Of a stretch of 64,000 nucleotides of DNA, positions 11,061 through 24,259 are shown piece after piece. The DNA comes from Pyrrhosoma nymphula. Its lineage: Eukaryota > Arthropoda > Insecta > Odonata > Coenagrionidae. The stretch spans positions 12,992,868 through 13,056,867 of the forward strand of contig OY754331.1 of NCBI GenBank assembly GCA_963573305.1, in the 5' to 3' direction. Made by a program: the position numbers and the translations under genes. The notes under the pieces are model-generated. The model saw only the letters and a program-made list of their open reading frames with translations, had not been told where the DNA came from and did no database searches. Positions within the stretch are counted from its first letter, which is position 1, and every line of letters begins with the position of its first letter.

Positions 11061-13195
11061 TAGCTACTGCCAGTCAATTAACCCGATGATAATCTAGACG
11101 TTGAAGTTTGCGGAATCCCCACACTTGAAACCGACACCTATGATTAAAGCTGACGGAGCGGAGAAGGGAAAGAAAGTCTTCTAAAAGGCAGGGAATTAAG
11201 AGTGATTAGGGCGAATGTAAGACGGATCCGTGAAGATTGAGAGGGGCGATTGGGGGATTGGCGGGTGTAACAGTTTTACTGGTGGTGGACGATCGTCAAT
11301 ATTGGAACCAAAGGAGAATGTGAATGCTTTAAGGTAACTTAACTTATTCCTATTAGAGGAGATGGAACCAATGAAGGATTTTGCACTGCCGTAAACTGAG
11401 AGATTTTATTTTAGAAACGCTTAAAAGCTGGAAGGTTCATACTTCGGCCAAAAAAAGAGTAAAAACTCGACATCGGAAGGAAAATTCATTTAGGGCTTGA
11501 AATTGACTCTGAGGTAAACAAAAGCCGTTGCAAAGTCAGAAAATTGAATGCCAAAAAAGGCTGCTTGCATCAAATCTGAAAATATTCACTAGAGCCATTT
11601 TTTAGCGGATGCAAACTTAAAAAGTTAGATTTTTTTATATATGTCATGCCATAGTTAAATGAACAATACCGAGTTTGAAGTATGTTTTTGTCTTCATTTT
11701 CATCTTCAATTATCTCTACGGATAATGTGATACTCATCCATCTCTGCTAAATAAATAAAGCTGTAAATCTGTTTTACACCAAAAGGGTAATGTATTCACT
11801 TTCCTGTATTCATTCTTCAATTGGCTACTTTACCTATATGGCAGAGAGATTTGGAATTGATGTTCATAAAAGCGAAATTCATTGATCAATTAGACGTATT
11901 CAGGTACATTAAGCAATCATATAATTAACATTATGTATTTTAGACAAGAATCGTCAATGAATATTACCGTTGTGTCTTTGCTTAGGGTCGCATTTTTGTT
12001 CGTCGATTTCCTGCATCTAACGGGTATAATAAACGTTTTTGTAAGCAGAATCACCATTTTAAGTGAAATTTTAAAACTCTACTGGTTAAACAGAATAGTA
12101 ATTTGGAATTTAGACACACATTTGGTCCTGAAAATTAAGCTAATTTTAAAGGGAATAGAGATGAAGTTCCGAATAGAATAGGATTTAGAAGAGTATGAAA
12201 ATTGATGCTCATGCGGGTTTTTTTGTTCCCCGACCGTCTAACATAAAGGAGAAGGAGATGAGAGAGGCGAGGCACATGCGGGCTCCAAGTTGGCGAGTTG
12301 GAACCTTTGGGTGGACGACGAGGGGATCTTGCGAGGTTGTTAGGCTGAGCTGTTCCAAGTTGGTGACGATATGGCGAAGACGGCGAACCATAATTGGGGC
12401 AAGTCTTAAAGTGGTTTGGCGTGGGAAGAGCGGAGTGGTGACATGGGAAAGCTTGGAGGTTTCAAGGGTATAGGGGTGCCTATTCACCCCCCCCCCCGTC
12501 CGGCGAGACTTCGCCTACCCATAAGTATGGCCATTAGGGTATCAGTGCCGTAAGATGAAGAATGAGATGACTACTTTGGATGAGGTACGGAGGAAAATGC
12601 AACCTGAGCTATGGTATACTAGATTTAGGAGATGAACTAAGTGTAAATAAAACAGTTAACAATTTTAGAAGTGCTTTATTTGCCGAGAGACATGTTACCA
12701 AATCTGCCATCACATAAGGGCCATGAACTAGACTGATATGGAACCAACAGAAAATACTGAAACATTGAGAACCTCATCTAGGTAAAATATTATTCTAAAA
12801 CTACATTCCACAGAAGGAGAACAAAACTACATGAGCAAGGTTTAGATGCTGAGAATATTATTTTATTTTTTCTTTTACCCTGTGTTAGTTTTTAAATGTA
12901 CTACGTGAATACATGCTATTCTGTGATACGTTTCTAACGTAATGAACGAATAATGACCTCTCACGCTACGTAACCTATTTAACGACTCAGCTCTTCGAGT
13001 TGGACAACATCTTATAATGTTGAGAATTAAGAATAGCTCTCTTTTCTTACGTTTTATATCAATTAGCCTGCATAAAAAAATCATAATATTTTTAAACATC
13101 GTAAAATAGATCTTATCCCAATTGGCTAGCGTAAACTTTAATAATATGCACGTATGGCCACGTACAGGCCAGGAATGTAACACTCTCCTCAATTA
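11061..13195. other. AT-rich background
   Basis: No gene recognised. A C-homopolymer tract (13 C) lies at about 12486-12498. The opposite-strand frames at 12195-12487 overlap each other and have no domain. Confidence 0.5.
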
Positions 13196-14160
13196 TTTTT
13201 AGGTAGGCCGAAGAGGATCAAGCTGAACAGAGGGGAAAATGAAATGACGAACATGAGAGAGAAGTCACGAATGAATTTTGTAAAACGGAGTTTTACGGAT
13301 TGAACGAATGAAAGAGGGTAGGTACTGTTGTCAAATTTGCTATGAATTAAAGGAAAAATGTAAAGAAAGATGAACAGGAATGAATCGGATAAATGAAACA
13401 TGTTGACATTAGAATGCATAGGGTATGCGAAAGGGAATTAAAAGAGGCATGCAGGAGAAAACAAGAAACAGTGTAATATAAATATAAATTGAAGTGTTAG
13501 TTGGAATGAAAGCGAAGTGATTGGGAGGTAATTGTAGGAAAGTGTAAAGGGTTATGTAATGGGAAAAATATGAGGAATGGAAGATATAGTTTCCATGAGA
13601 AGATGAAATCGGGAGATCACATTGAAGATTGAAATAGGAGTGAGAGAGAAATAAAACATGAAAAATTGGTAGAATGAAACATGGAAAGGAAAATGAGAGT
13701 GAAAGAGGATGATGAAGTTCGGAAATTAGATGGGGAATGGAAAGGGAGTTGAAAGTGGAATGAAAGCGTGAATGGAGAGGAGAACGAAGGTCGGAATGAA
13801 ATGGGAAATAGAAGAGGGAATGAAAAGGGGGAATGAAAGGGGTATAATGTGGGTTGAATGGAGAGAGGGTGAAAGGCAAGGGTGCGAGAGGAGGCGAATG
13901 GTTGGGGCTGCGAGGGACCCCAAGATTGGCTGCAAGAGGGGTTTACGTTGGTGGGGGTGTATCGGGGGCAGAGGGAGCGGCGGAGGGTGAGAAGAGGGGG
14001 GAAAGTAGAAGACTGCAGCGCCGCGGGGAGGGAAGGGGGTTTTGTAGCAGGGGCGGGGGAGGAGTGGGGATTTTTTTCTGAAGGGGGAAGGAAGATTGGG
14101 GGTCGCTCTTTAATTGGATCCCAACGCCGTGACGCCGCACGGGCAATCCACTTAGTGGAC
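13196..14160. repeat. ~950-bp purine-rich, degenerate GGAATGAAAG-like block
   Basis: The plus strand is almost entirely purine-rich for nearly 1 kb, with loosely recurring GGAATGAAA(G) or GGGAATGAAAGG words, densest at about 13735-13870. G-rich clusters follow at about 14030-14095 (GGGGCGGGGGAGGAGTGGGG). Long minus-strand frames of 156 and 181 codons across this block are serine/proline/phenylalanine/histidine-rich translations of the pyrimidine strand, not genes. Such a block can form triplex DNA. No regular tandem period is evident. Confidence 0.55.
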
Positions 14161-14164
14161 ATCT

Positions 14165-14470
14165 AGCCTACTCCCACCCCTCCCCCCTCCCCCTTCCAGC
14201 CAACCGGCAACCCCTTTTGCCCAGGAGTAACCCTCCCTCGCCATTCCCTCCTTTCACCCCACCCTATCCTCCCGAATTCATCCCTTCCCTCTGTCCGTCC
14301 CCCTCCTCTCCGCCATTCCAGCTCTCCTCTCTCTCTCTCTCTCCTTTTTAATGCCTTCCACGTCTTTATTTGTTATCGCACTTCTCCCCCTACTTCGCTA
14401 CACGCTCCCATCCCTCCCTCTCTCCCCCACTCCCATCTCCCCTTATTCCCCTGCATAGGGTGCACCGACC
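14165..14470. repeat. ~300-bp pyrimidine-rich block with (CT)n
   Basis: Immediately after the purine block the plus strand switches to C/T-rich sequence, including a (CT)n run at about 14325-14343. The switch occurs across a short CpG-rich joint at about 14105-14165. Confidence 0.55.
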
Positions 14471-15437
14471 TCCCTCGTCCTACTCTCCTCCTTGATTTGA
14501 TCACGGAGTGGTAAACTCTGGTGTGGTGTGTTTCTGCAAATTCCATGTTGGGTTTGGTACTTAATTCTTGTCAACTCAAGCAGAGGATCTCCTTGAGGAG
14601 AAAAATATTTTCAAACTTTTCAATTGAAGAAGGTCGAGTAAGAGAGATTTTTTGCCAACATGCAAGGTTATTTCTGATTTATTGGTAGCTCATGGCGAAG
14701 GCTGATCCAGGTTGTAACTCCTAGGGAAGATCTTTGTACTCGTGCAGCTAAGCTGATGTTTGGCTATTGTACAGGCCTAAGATCTCACTAGAAAACCAGA
14801 AGAACCCTTTCCAGTTTCTGTTAAATTCACGTGACGTTGAATTCTGTACTTGGTGAGATCGTCTCTCAGGTACACAAACAGCCCTAAAGTTTTATTTGTG
14901 AATGGCATTGCTGAATGTTGCATATTCCGGTTCTCAGATGTAGTAGCTATGAAAGCTGTGTCTAGAACTAGGAAAATGTAAATGCGACCAATCATCGGAC
15001 TAAGTGGCTTATATAAAGCTCGATAGTACTTTACTTTAGAGTAGTATATTTGGCCTGTGCGTTTATGTTAGAGCGTTTTCATCTATTTGATCCTGAACAA
15101 TATAATAAACACATGTACTTTCTTTCTATGTACTTAGATTTTTTGCTGTTCTTAATCCATTTACACAAGATTCTAATTACCTACCATTGTCATCAGCGTT
15201 CCTAACTTCCATGGTCTCTCCAGCATTAGCATATATTTTGAATAGTTAAGGAAGTTGAAGTTGCAAACTAATGGGAATAGCCATATTTAACTTCCTTACG
15301 ATAACTGGTACCCAGCATTTTGTTTGCATGTTATTATAAAAAATAACGATGAATACTTACGTATGTTACTTTTTAAGGTTTTAAATAATTTCTATACATC
15401 TAACAGCAGACGCCAATTACTAGATATGTATTAAATG
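14471..15437. other. AT-rich background
   Basis: No gene or repeat recognised. The minus-strand frame at 14777-14995 shows no domain. Confidence 0.5.
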
Positions 15438-15553
15438 TACGAACACACACAACCATGCCCTGAGAGGTGTAAATATCGTACCCAGGCGGGATTCGAACCC
15501 GCGACTTCCGGTTTGGCATGCGAGGACTGTACCCCACCACCACCGAGGCCGGC
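15438..15553 (-). mobile_element. tRNA-related SINE, minus strand
   Basis: On the minus strand a tRNA-like head occupies 15553-15480. An A-box-like GGTGGTGGGGTACAGTCC is followed by an anticodon-arm-like CCTCGCATGCC reminiscent of tRNA-Ala, and then by a perfect T-arm GCGGGTTCGAATCCCGC with B box. The acceptor stem does not pair properly, so this is not a functional tRNA gene. The head continues into CGATATTTACACCTCTCAGG and a short GT-rich run, as expected of a SINE body. No target duplication seen. Confidence 0.7.
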
Positions 15554-16860
15554 AGTTTTGCTATGGTCAGTGAGTAATTGAACTTAATTCTAAGAACTAT
15601 TGTAAATTACAGGTAGTCTTTTTAAGCGTCCGATAATTTGTCAAATCTAATTCTGCAGCCAGCCATGTGAATATTAATTTATCCCTGACAACCTCCTTGC
15701 TGTTAAACTCTACTTCTTTCCCTTTTCCACCTTTTTCAAGATATTGTAAGACAGCTCTTCTTACTTACGCCATAGTTCATTTACCCTGCCACTTACATTT
15801 ATTTCTTGCCTTCATGAGTGACACTTTGGACACGGTGCATTATATCTACTTACATATAAATATTACTCTTTCCATGGGAGATGGGATTGTTCCTAAAGGA
15901 AGGTTACTCATCAGTATTTTTGCTTTGCTTACATGGCAATCTGGAAGACATTTTCATTAAATCGCGCCTTCAGAAATTATTTCTCTTTCAGTAATGATAT
16001 TTTGAAACTATCCGTCGATATAGGCCTTCAAACTCATAGTCCAGCAAAATTATCCAGCGTCATCTCTCCTCAACTATCCTTAATTTTTGTTAATTACTAG
16101 CGTCATATAAGAAGACAAATCTCTATTTTGTTGATCCTTTATCCACAGCTCTTCTTATATGAATATTTCACCGGTCCTTCACCTTGACACGATTTCTCAG
16201 ATTCTCGTCGATACCTTAATATCCTTAAATACCTTATGAAACATTTATTCGTGATTGGTGAGCTTTTATGATTTGTTGGGTTTTTTCATTATATTATTCT
16301 TCTAAAACTCCTAGTAATTATTAATAAATACATTTTTTCATTCAAAATGTACGTTGCCTTCTCACAAAATCTCTTATTTTTTTACAATATTTCCTCCCTT
16401 ATCCTCCTTTTTAAATATTTAATATGCCTCTCACTTTCATTCAAAACTGTTGCGATGAATAGGCAACAAAATTTCATATAAGTTTGCTGATAACAAATTT
16501 TATCGTACATCCGAAAATAAAATTGCAATCGTAAAGTATTTGTTTTTGAAGTATGAAACTACTACGAATATTAGAGAGCCATCTTGAAAGTAAGATAATA
16601 TTAGCATTGATGATAGCAGTAAAAGAACCATAGTTACCTTATGCACCACTGTGACAAGATTCACGTCTCCTCAACCAGTATAAGTCATCGATATTCGGCA
16701 TTTTCATGGTGACTGTCGAATGCTTGTGAGAAATTGTTTGCGTTGTCATAGCTCGGTAACTAAGGAATTGCTACCCCATGTTTGTAGGACAAAAAATGCT
16801 TAAAATCACTTCACCAACCTCCTCCAGAAGTATTACGCCTTCCTCCTGAAACACACTGTA
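15554..16860. other. AT-rich background
   Basis: No gene recognised. A 97-codon plus-strand frame at 15667-15960 is hydrophobic and AT-driven, with no splice sites or domain that I can support. Confidence 0.5.
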
Positions 16861-17330
16861 TATTACCCACCTATGAGGCGCTTTCAGGTGGTGGGTGAAG
16901 AAGGTTCCCGAAACGTCCTTGCGGTGGCTGGAGGTTTTTGGAGGGATAGGAACGGGAGGAGTTTTGTCGGATACGTGTGAGCTTGTGCCAGTGCCGTTAC
17001 GTACGTTGTTAAACCCTGCCCTCCCCCACCCCTTCCCCCCCCTACTTCTCTCACCCACCCCCACCCCACCCCTTACCCCCGTGAAAGTCGAGCAGGTCGC
17101 GATGCGAATACGTTTGTGTGCGTTTCCGGATGAGCCGATGTGAGCAGAGGGGAGCGTATGTGATATGTGGTGGCGCTGCAAAGGGTGGATTGGGCCCTGG
17201 GGGTGGGATTGGTTGGGTTCGAGGGCGGGAGAGAGAACGGACGGTCCCCAAAGTGGTGTCGAGGTGCATCCGCTTAGAAAACAGTAATCGGACGATCGAG
17301 CTCACCGTAAGCCCATCCATATCCACATAA
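16861..17330. other. GC-rich island with C-rich runs
   Basis: A CpG-rich island. The plus strand at about 17014-17081 carries many runs of three or more C, giving clustered G-runs on the minus strand. Overlapping frames on both strands are low-complexity glycine/proline readings. It may be regulatory, but no core promoter motif is visible. Confidence 0.4.
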
Positions 17331-19185
17331 CCATCTTCCCATCGCCGTGTTTTTCTTCATTCCTTCATATCAGGGAATTTTTTACCAAGAATTTCTGCAC
17401 TTTTTCTTGACAGTCGGAGAGGGCACAGATGACCAACTTTCCGTAAGGTGAAATGAAATTAGAAGGGCTTTCAGGTTATAATCATAGTTTAAATCGGGGT
17501 TAGGGATTGAAATTCTTGGGAGGGCTGGGAAGAGGGATAGATAGATTAACGTCTTTATTGGGGCGAGATTGTGACTTTAAAAGTCCCTTCTTCCATCAAA
17601 ACCCTCGTCAGTATATGACAACAATGAACATGACAAACACTGCAATATGTACATAAAATAAATAATACTAAACACAATGTAGAAATATAATGTTAACGCG
17701 ACATAATCAAATATCTGAAATAAGTGTTAACGGATATTCATAATTGTGGAAAAAACGTGAATATTTTGGCTGGCATCCGTCACGGAAAGAAACCTAATGC
17801 AGGAAAACAACCACACATGAAGGGGAGTGTAAAAAAATGAAGGGGTTGAGGAGACGGGACGGGTCCAATTGTCTGATGACACGTGTGCTCCTCTTTCGTG
17901 GCATTGGAGAAAATTGGAGAAAAAGAATAGAATCCTGCAATGAATCCAGGCGTCGTCACCTTAGCCGGAGGTAAATTCATGAAAGTAAAAAAACCCGCAT
18001 ATGAGTATTCTGGATGAACATTCTTAGGCTGCTGGTTGTTTAAAATTGATCTAAAAACACAAATTTTGAATCCTGAAATGCACTTGTTCACCACGGTATA
18101 AGACTGATATCCATATTTGCCAAAAAACATCTACCTTCACGAAACCATGAAAAAAGGCTCCTGACTCTCTTTGACAACATCAAAATATCTCCAAAGACAA
18201 CTTTTATCGGTAGCCTCCATTCAAAGGATAAAAAAATAAAAAAGGCGAGTTCTTCCTTTCTTCCTTTATGCAGAATTATTGGCACTGAGATCAAATCCAG
18301 CATAGAAGCAGCTTTAAGCGTACGTGGCTGCGCGTCCGTGTTTTCGCGTGTTGCTGCGAATTTGCTTGCCCATATATGAATAATTCATGAATTCCGAGAT
18401 GTTTTTGAAGGTTTTGTTGAAAAGTTTCTTTAGTCTTTGTCATGAGATAGGTCCAGCATGTTATCGCGTGCCTCAACTGTGAGTATACGATTAATTCATG
18501 TTCAAATTTAACTTTTTCGTACTCATTTGGTTACATTTGGTTGCTCTGTTAGGTATAACTTAATTTACAATTAATGCATTAAATATTTCACCAAACGACT
18601 AAATAGCCTTTTAATAGTATTACTTAATGTTATAAGCCTTTTAAGGTTGTTTGGATCACATAAATTGGCAAAGTTTAACGGGAGTCAGGTTATTGTGTAA
18701 TATGTAAAATATTCATAGCATGGAGAATAAATTTCAATAAGGAGTGCAATTTATTCCAGATTAATGATAAGCTGTTTAATGGAACACGATTCCAAACTAA
18801 AATGAAAGTTAGAAAATCCACCAAATAAATAAATTTTCATTAAAATTGAATCGTTTTTCATGTGAGCTTCGCCAAAAATGTTTAAATTTTATAAGCGGAT
18901 CATTAAAAAATAAATATATGATATGCATAGGGAATGGTTACAGGACAAATTACAAAGATTGAAAACAAATCAAGCAAGCCGTGAAAAAATGTATGTAACC
19001 GTGACTTCCTTGTCAAGCTTATCCGTCTCATCGCTTTACTTAATTTTTGCAGCGATAAATAAAGACTAATTGGGTAGAATTGGAAAGAATATTAAAGGGA
19101 ATGAAGGGATAACGATCTGGGCTTTAATTCGGTCACCCGTGGTGCTTAAAACCACAAAACATAATCTTGGGTAATTTATCCATTC
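17331..19185. other. AT-rich background
   Basis: No gene or mobile element recognised. Minus-strand frames at 17780-18476 have no recognised domain. Confidence 0.5.
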
Positions 19186-20340
19186 GGGATCTGTTTCCGT
19201 TTTTTCGCCACGCCCTCTCTCTTGAGAAGGGTTAGGAGCGTTGCGTAGCACCCTCTGCCCTCATGTGGCACCTTACGACGTGCCTCCCACTCCTTCTTCT
19301 CCCTGTGGCACTCCCTCGTCAAATATCCGCCAATCCCGTGTTGCTTTCGACGGCGATATCACACCGTCTCCTCCTCTCGTCATGTGGCACCTTACGACGT
19401 GCATCCCATTCCTTCTTCTCCCTGTGGCACTCCCTCGTCAAATATCCGCCTATCCCGTGTTGCTTTCCACGGTGATATCACACCGTCTCCTCCTCCCGTC
19501 ACCTCCTCTTTGTCTCCACCCCTTACTTCCCCCCCCCCCCACAATGCCCCCACTTGCTCCCCTCCACCCCTCACCGCCCCCAGGAATCTGTTGGGTTGTG
19601 GCAATGGGTGGCGCCGGTTAGTAGGACGGCTATATGGGGGAGGGGATGAGTCCTCTTTTCGCTGGGATTTATAGCCGGAGTGGTCGTAATTAAGCTGCAC
19701 TAATCCGTCGGCCTGAGCCGGGAAAGCTTTAGAGAGACGAGGAAAAGAGGGGTAAAGAGGGGGGGGGAGGGTCAGTATTTCAATAGGGATATGGGAACCC
19801 ATTTGAATACTGTGGACGGAGTAATGCGGTTCCCTCGCTCACGGCTCGACCGGTCTCCCGCGTCGCCTCTCCTGGTGCGGGGAACCGGAGGGCGGGAGGT
19901 GGGCGGGCGGGAGGAGGTTTGGCGGGCGGAGGTTTGGCGGGAGAGGGAGGGAGGTAGAGAAAGGTGGACGGGGATGGGGAGGCTTCTGGCGGTCGGTGGG
20001 CGGCGGAGGGTTTTAGGCGAATGAAGCGGTGGAAGGTGAACGTCGTGGTTTAGGAAGAGGAAAGGTGATGTTGAAGGGGTAGGGAAGGATGCTGTGGGTT
20101 GGGTTTTGTGAACGTGTGGATACAGCGGGGAAGGGTGAGGAGGTCGCCGTCTGTGGATGGAACGGGTGATCTCCGTCGTGAAGGGAAATTGAAAGGAGTC
20201 GGTGGCCAACCAAACAAAAGGAGTGCAGATAATGAGAAGAGGGCGGATTGAAAGGTGGACGAGGATAAAAAAGGCTGGAAATACGGATCGGCAGAGGAGA
20301 AGTCCTGGAAATGAAGCTTTGGAGGAAGAGGGACATAGAA
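19186..20340. other. GC-rich island, C/T-rich then G/A-rich
   Basis: A CpG-containing island. The first half is pyrimidine-rich on the plus strand (about 19260-19600). The second is purine- and G-rich (about 19735-20340), with short internal GGCGGGCGGAGGTTTGGCGGG-like reiterations near 19890-19945. It contains the 119-bp tandem duplication listed separately. Frames on both strands are low-complexity artefacts. Confidence 0.45.
19262..19499 (+). repeat. 119-bp tandem duplication (two units)
   Basis: Unit 1 spans 19262-19380 and unit 2 spans 19381-19499. Both begin CATGTGGCACCTTACGACG and contain the same CTCCCTCGTCAAATATCCGC and GATATCACACCGTCTCCTCC blocks in register. Only a handful of substitutions separate them, so the duplication is recent. 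The period is not a multiple of three. Confidence 0.9.
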
Positions 20341-21340
20341 AATTGAAAGTTCAAGAAGATTTTGAACGCGCCAGTGGGGAGGAGAATATTTTGAAGATAC
20401 GACCTAACATTAGTTGCTTAACTTATGACAGAAATGTGTTATCCATTAGAATTTAAAAAAATCAAATGTTATCCCCCTATGATATAAGGGCAAGCATCCG
20501 AAAAATAACCTTCCTGAATTTGGAGTCGTGTAATTTGTCAACAAAACCTTTTAAAGGATTAATAAATGTGAGCATTTCATTGGAGATCAACTTATTCTCT
20601 GATGCTCCTATTTGATATATGATAAGGAATTGAAATTACATTTTTGGATTCATAACTGTTAAATCGTTAGTCAATCACCTGTAGATATGTCCCTGAGTGG
20701 ACTTCAACTCTGGATGTTTAAATATACTTAAGGGGGTTAACCACTGGCGAAACGTATTTCTATAAATGACAATAAATTTAAATTTCAGGCTACGTTGTAG
20801 ATTAGAGGCCAACTTTCTCATACAATAACGAGGGAAGCAAATGTTTGGTATGTAAGAGCGCTGCAATACATTAAGGGATGAAAAAAACATCAAACATTTA
20901 AAACCATATTTTTTCACAGAAATGGTCTTTGTTATTATGTGACACTCTTATAACAAGGAATGTAATTGATTGCCATATGTTGATTCCAATGGGTTTTTAA
21001 ACCAGTTGATTTTGGTGAACTTCTATAATTATAAAGTACCTATATGTCTGTAAGCTGTTTAAATATCTTCTAAGATTTCTCCTTGGCTATTATGTGATAA
21101 TGGTGTTAAGCATTTTTGTAACTAGCTAAGAGGCTCCAACTGCTATCTGGAAATACTATGTTAAAGAACGTAAGTGCACAGAATTTTTCCATTACAATCA
21201 CAGAAGGAGTACGTAGATTATGTTACCTGCTTCAATTTAGGAGATTTCAAGCTCTACAAAGATCGGCATTTCATATCCAATCGCTTTGACTGATGCAGAA
21301 GGCAGGTGGAAGAGAGCAAAGAGGGCTCGGAATTTGGAGG
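20341..21340. other. AT-rich background
   Basis: No gene or repeat recognised. Confidence 0.5.
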
Positions 21341-21935
21341 TATAGCTAAGAGAAGAAGATTAGAAAGGAGAAGGGCGGTTGAGGGAAAGATGTAGAGGAA
21401 GGAGCGGTGGTTTGAGAGTGAGTGCAGGCGGGCGGTGTGCAGGCGAGAGAGGGAGAGAGAGTTAGGGGTTCCGAAAGATGAGTGCGGTTGACGAGTAAGC
21501 CGCGGTCTGGTTGGCGAACACTATCGGTGAAAGTCGGCCGTTCAAAGAATTCTCGCCCATTTCGCTGGACCGCACACGCCACCCCTCGTCCGAACATATG
21601 AGTTGGCAGGACGGCCTAGTGAGGGGCGGGCAAAGGGGGTTCTTCAAAGAGAGGGGTAGGGCATGGGGTGGTCGCAAATGAAATCGGGATTATGTGGTCC
21701 GCGGCATTGTGCTAATCTAGATTTGCCGTTGGAGTGCCACCGCTTTTCCCCTCCTCCTCCTCAACCCACCCTCTCCGTCTCGGTACCAGCCTGTGCATCG
21801 ACCTTGGTTTTAATGACGACTGCGTTAGCATGTGTCGCTGCTGCCCTCTACGCACACTTTTGCGGTGACCCGCTAACTTTTTCCCCCTTCCCCTACTGTA
21901 CCCCTGCACCCTTTTGCCCGCTTAAACCTGTCTGA
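21341..21935. other. GC-rich island
   Basis: A CpG-rich stretch with a GA-rich beginning (about 21340-21480) and a C-rich middle (about 21750-21780). Open frames on both strands are composition artefacts. Possible regulatory DNA, not demonstrated. Confidence 0.35.
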
Positions 21936-23400
21936 ACCAATTGTTTTCATCCGAAACAGTGGAAATAGTTACGACCTGTGTGAGATAACTAGAAGAACGT
22001 TGGATTGCAAATGCCTTAAAGCTATCCCAAAATGCTAAATGAAAACCGTATACGTAATCTTCATGAGCATGAACATTGAGCATAGCAAATTTGACTAAGC
22101 TTTGATAGCTTTCTTTGTACTTTTTTGATTTACAGTTTTCGGCACACAACAAAACTGTTATCATTTGTAATTGTGAAGAAGATAATACTATGGCTGTCGT
22201 AAATAATAGAAAATATTATCCTCAGCTCCATATTCTTCAGTTCCTATATCCTCCAATTTGTATACATGATGGATTTTATTTATGCCTCAAATTTTTGTTG
22301 TTTTTGTTTTTCACCCGGAGCATTAGCAAGGCAGCCACGCCGCTTTGATATACGCTCGCTTTCTATGAAAAGTTTTTATTTTTTAATAATTATAAAGAAA
22401 TGCTATTCTAAATGATCTATAGAGAATATGATGTAACAAGTCCCAAAGTAATCAAGATAGCCTAGTAAATTATCACGAGACAGTCTTAAAAAGGTGTAAT
22501 AATTTCACGCATGTACGCAGCGGCAGTGGGATCTGACATGATGGAAAAATTATAAGCTTCGGTTAGTTAATCTAGCACCTTTTGATTTTTTATACACTCT
22601 CTACTTTTTAATTATTTTTTATTTAATTATTGGGTGAATTTTTACGAGGAAAATTGGTTTCGTTTCTTTTATTTTATCCGAAGAAACTGCCTTTGTGTTT
22701 GGCATTTATTTGTAGTACCTATACAAGTGTACCTTGTAGAAGTTATACAAGTGATGTTGATATTGACTTGCTATTTATCCATTTTAAATAACCCTGAACC
22801 CTTATATATATTCGTTTGCTTCGTACAAAACTAAATTATTTTCTAGAACGGGACGAAATTTGATTGAACTTCTCGTGTTATCTCATTAGTTGCCTTTATT
22901 GATATGGAAAGACTCGTTAAACTATAGAAAATATATATTTCGAATTTGCTTTTGATCTGAGCAAAGAGTGTCGATTTTTTCTATGTCTTTAGAATCATAT
23001 AGTATTGGTAGCGAAATATTTGTTCGTGATCAATCGTATTTATATCAGGATACCACTTGCAAATTTAGGAATATCTCGAGGTTTTTAAAATGCCTCTCCA
23101 AAAGTTTTTGCGGAGCAATAACAAGAGGTGTAGGTAACATTCATTGTCATTTATTTCAAAATTAGAGCACATAGTAACATCTGGGATAGAGAAGTTCCTG
23201 GCCATATTTTTCAAACGCGCAATAGGTAATGTCGAAGAGAAATGTCAACGCTTTGACCGCTTTCCTTATTTTCCCTTTCGCATTTTAGAGAGCAACGTTT
23301 CGTGCAAGGGTCCCTCGATGCGACGGTGTTCCTACGGTATTTTCAACCAAAAACTTTGATCTAGCATTACTATGCGTTCTCAAAGTCTTTCGCGATGAAA
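21936..23400. other. AT-rich background
   Basis: No gene or repeat recognised. The short plus-strand frames (22115-22348, 22634-22834, 22968-23359) have no domain or convincing splice context. Confidence 0.5.
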
Positions 23401-24010
23401 ATTTAGGGCTGAATTCTTTCTCAGCCCCGATCTAACACCCATCTGGACGGGTCATTGTCACCTACTTTCTTTCCTCCTTCCCAGAAACGCAATAAGCGCT
23501 AAAATTCGGCCTTAGAACTGCTGGGTCAATGACACGGACGTCCTGAACGTTCCACGGTGACCTTCCTCACCTCTTACCCACAATACACCTTGCCTTGCCA
23601 TTTTCCCTTGTCCTTTATTCGCGCGCACCAAGAACCCGCCCGCCCGAGCATGAGAAACTTATGTCCCCTGCAGGCTGTGCTCCTGGACCCCTAGGGTGGG
23701 TGGATGGAAGGAGGTCTTCGGGGAGGACGAGGAAGAGGTGACCTGCGAAAGAGGAAGAGGCTCGCTGCTTCTGGGTGAGGGGCGGCCCGGGGGGGAGGGG
23801 AGGGGAGCATAGATGGCTTGAGTGGTTGTGGTCGATTAAAATATTTGCAGTCCTGGCCACCGCAGAAAACCCGTCGGTCGGCTGCATGACCCTTTCACGG
23901 CCTTAAACGGGTTCCTCCTCTTCAACGTTGTCTCCACCCTGCCGCTTTCTTCCCGACCGTCTTTTGCCCATTTGCACCCCGTTTGCTAGACCAGACTGCG
24001 AAATTAGACC
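23401..24010. other. GC-rich island
   Basis: CpG-containing stretch with a G-rich cluster at about 23783-23808 (GGCCCGGGGGGGAGGGGAGGGG). The 90-codon minus-strand frame at 23615-23887 has no domain. Confidence 0.4.
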
Positions 24011-24259
24011 GAGGAGGAAGATACGTTAACTCCTAGATGTTGATTTTCTATGGTGACGATAATGCGGTAGTTTATTTGGCAAAGCAAAGCCATTGGTTTT
24101 CATTTGCGTGTTTTCACTCTTTCAGCCATCTGCAGTAAAAGTGTTGTGATATTAAGGGATTGGGTGTTTCAAAAATAAGCGAATGAAAAATTGTGATTGA
24201 AACTTCGGTATGAGCAAAATAGGTTTCATTGAAAGTCAGAGAAAGTCCGAATGATTTTT

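Noticed and set aside
13617..14162. 181-codon minus-strand frame, serine/proline/phenylalanine-rich
   Set aside because: It is the pyrimidine strand of a low-complexity purine block, with no domain and several equally open overlapping frames.
15480..15553. Functional tRNA-Ala gene
   Set aside because: The acceptor stem does not pair and the sequence continues into a SINE-like body.
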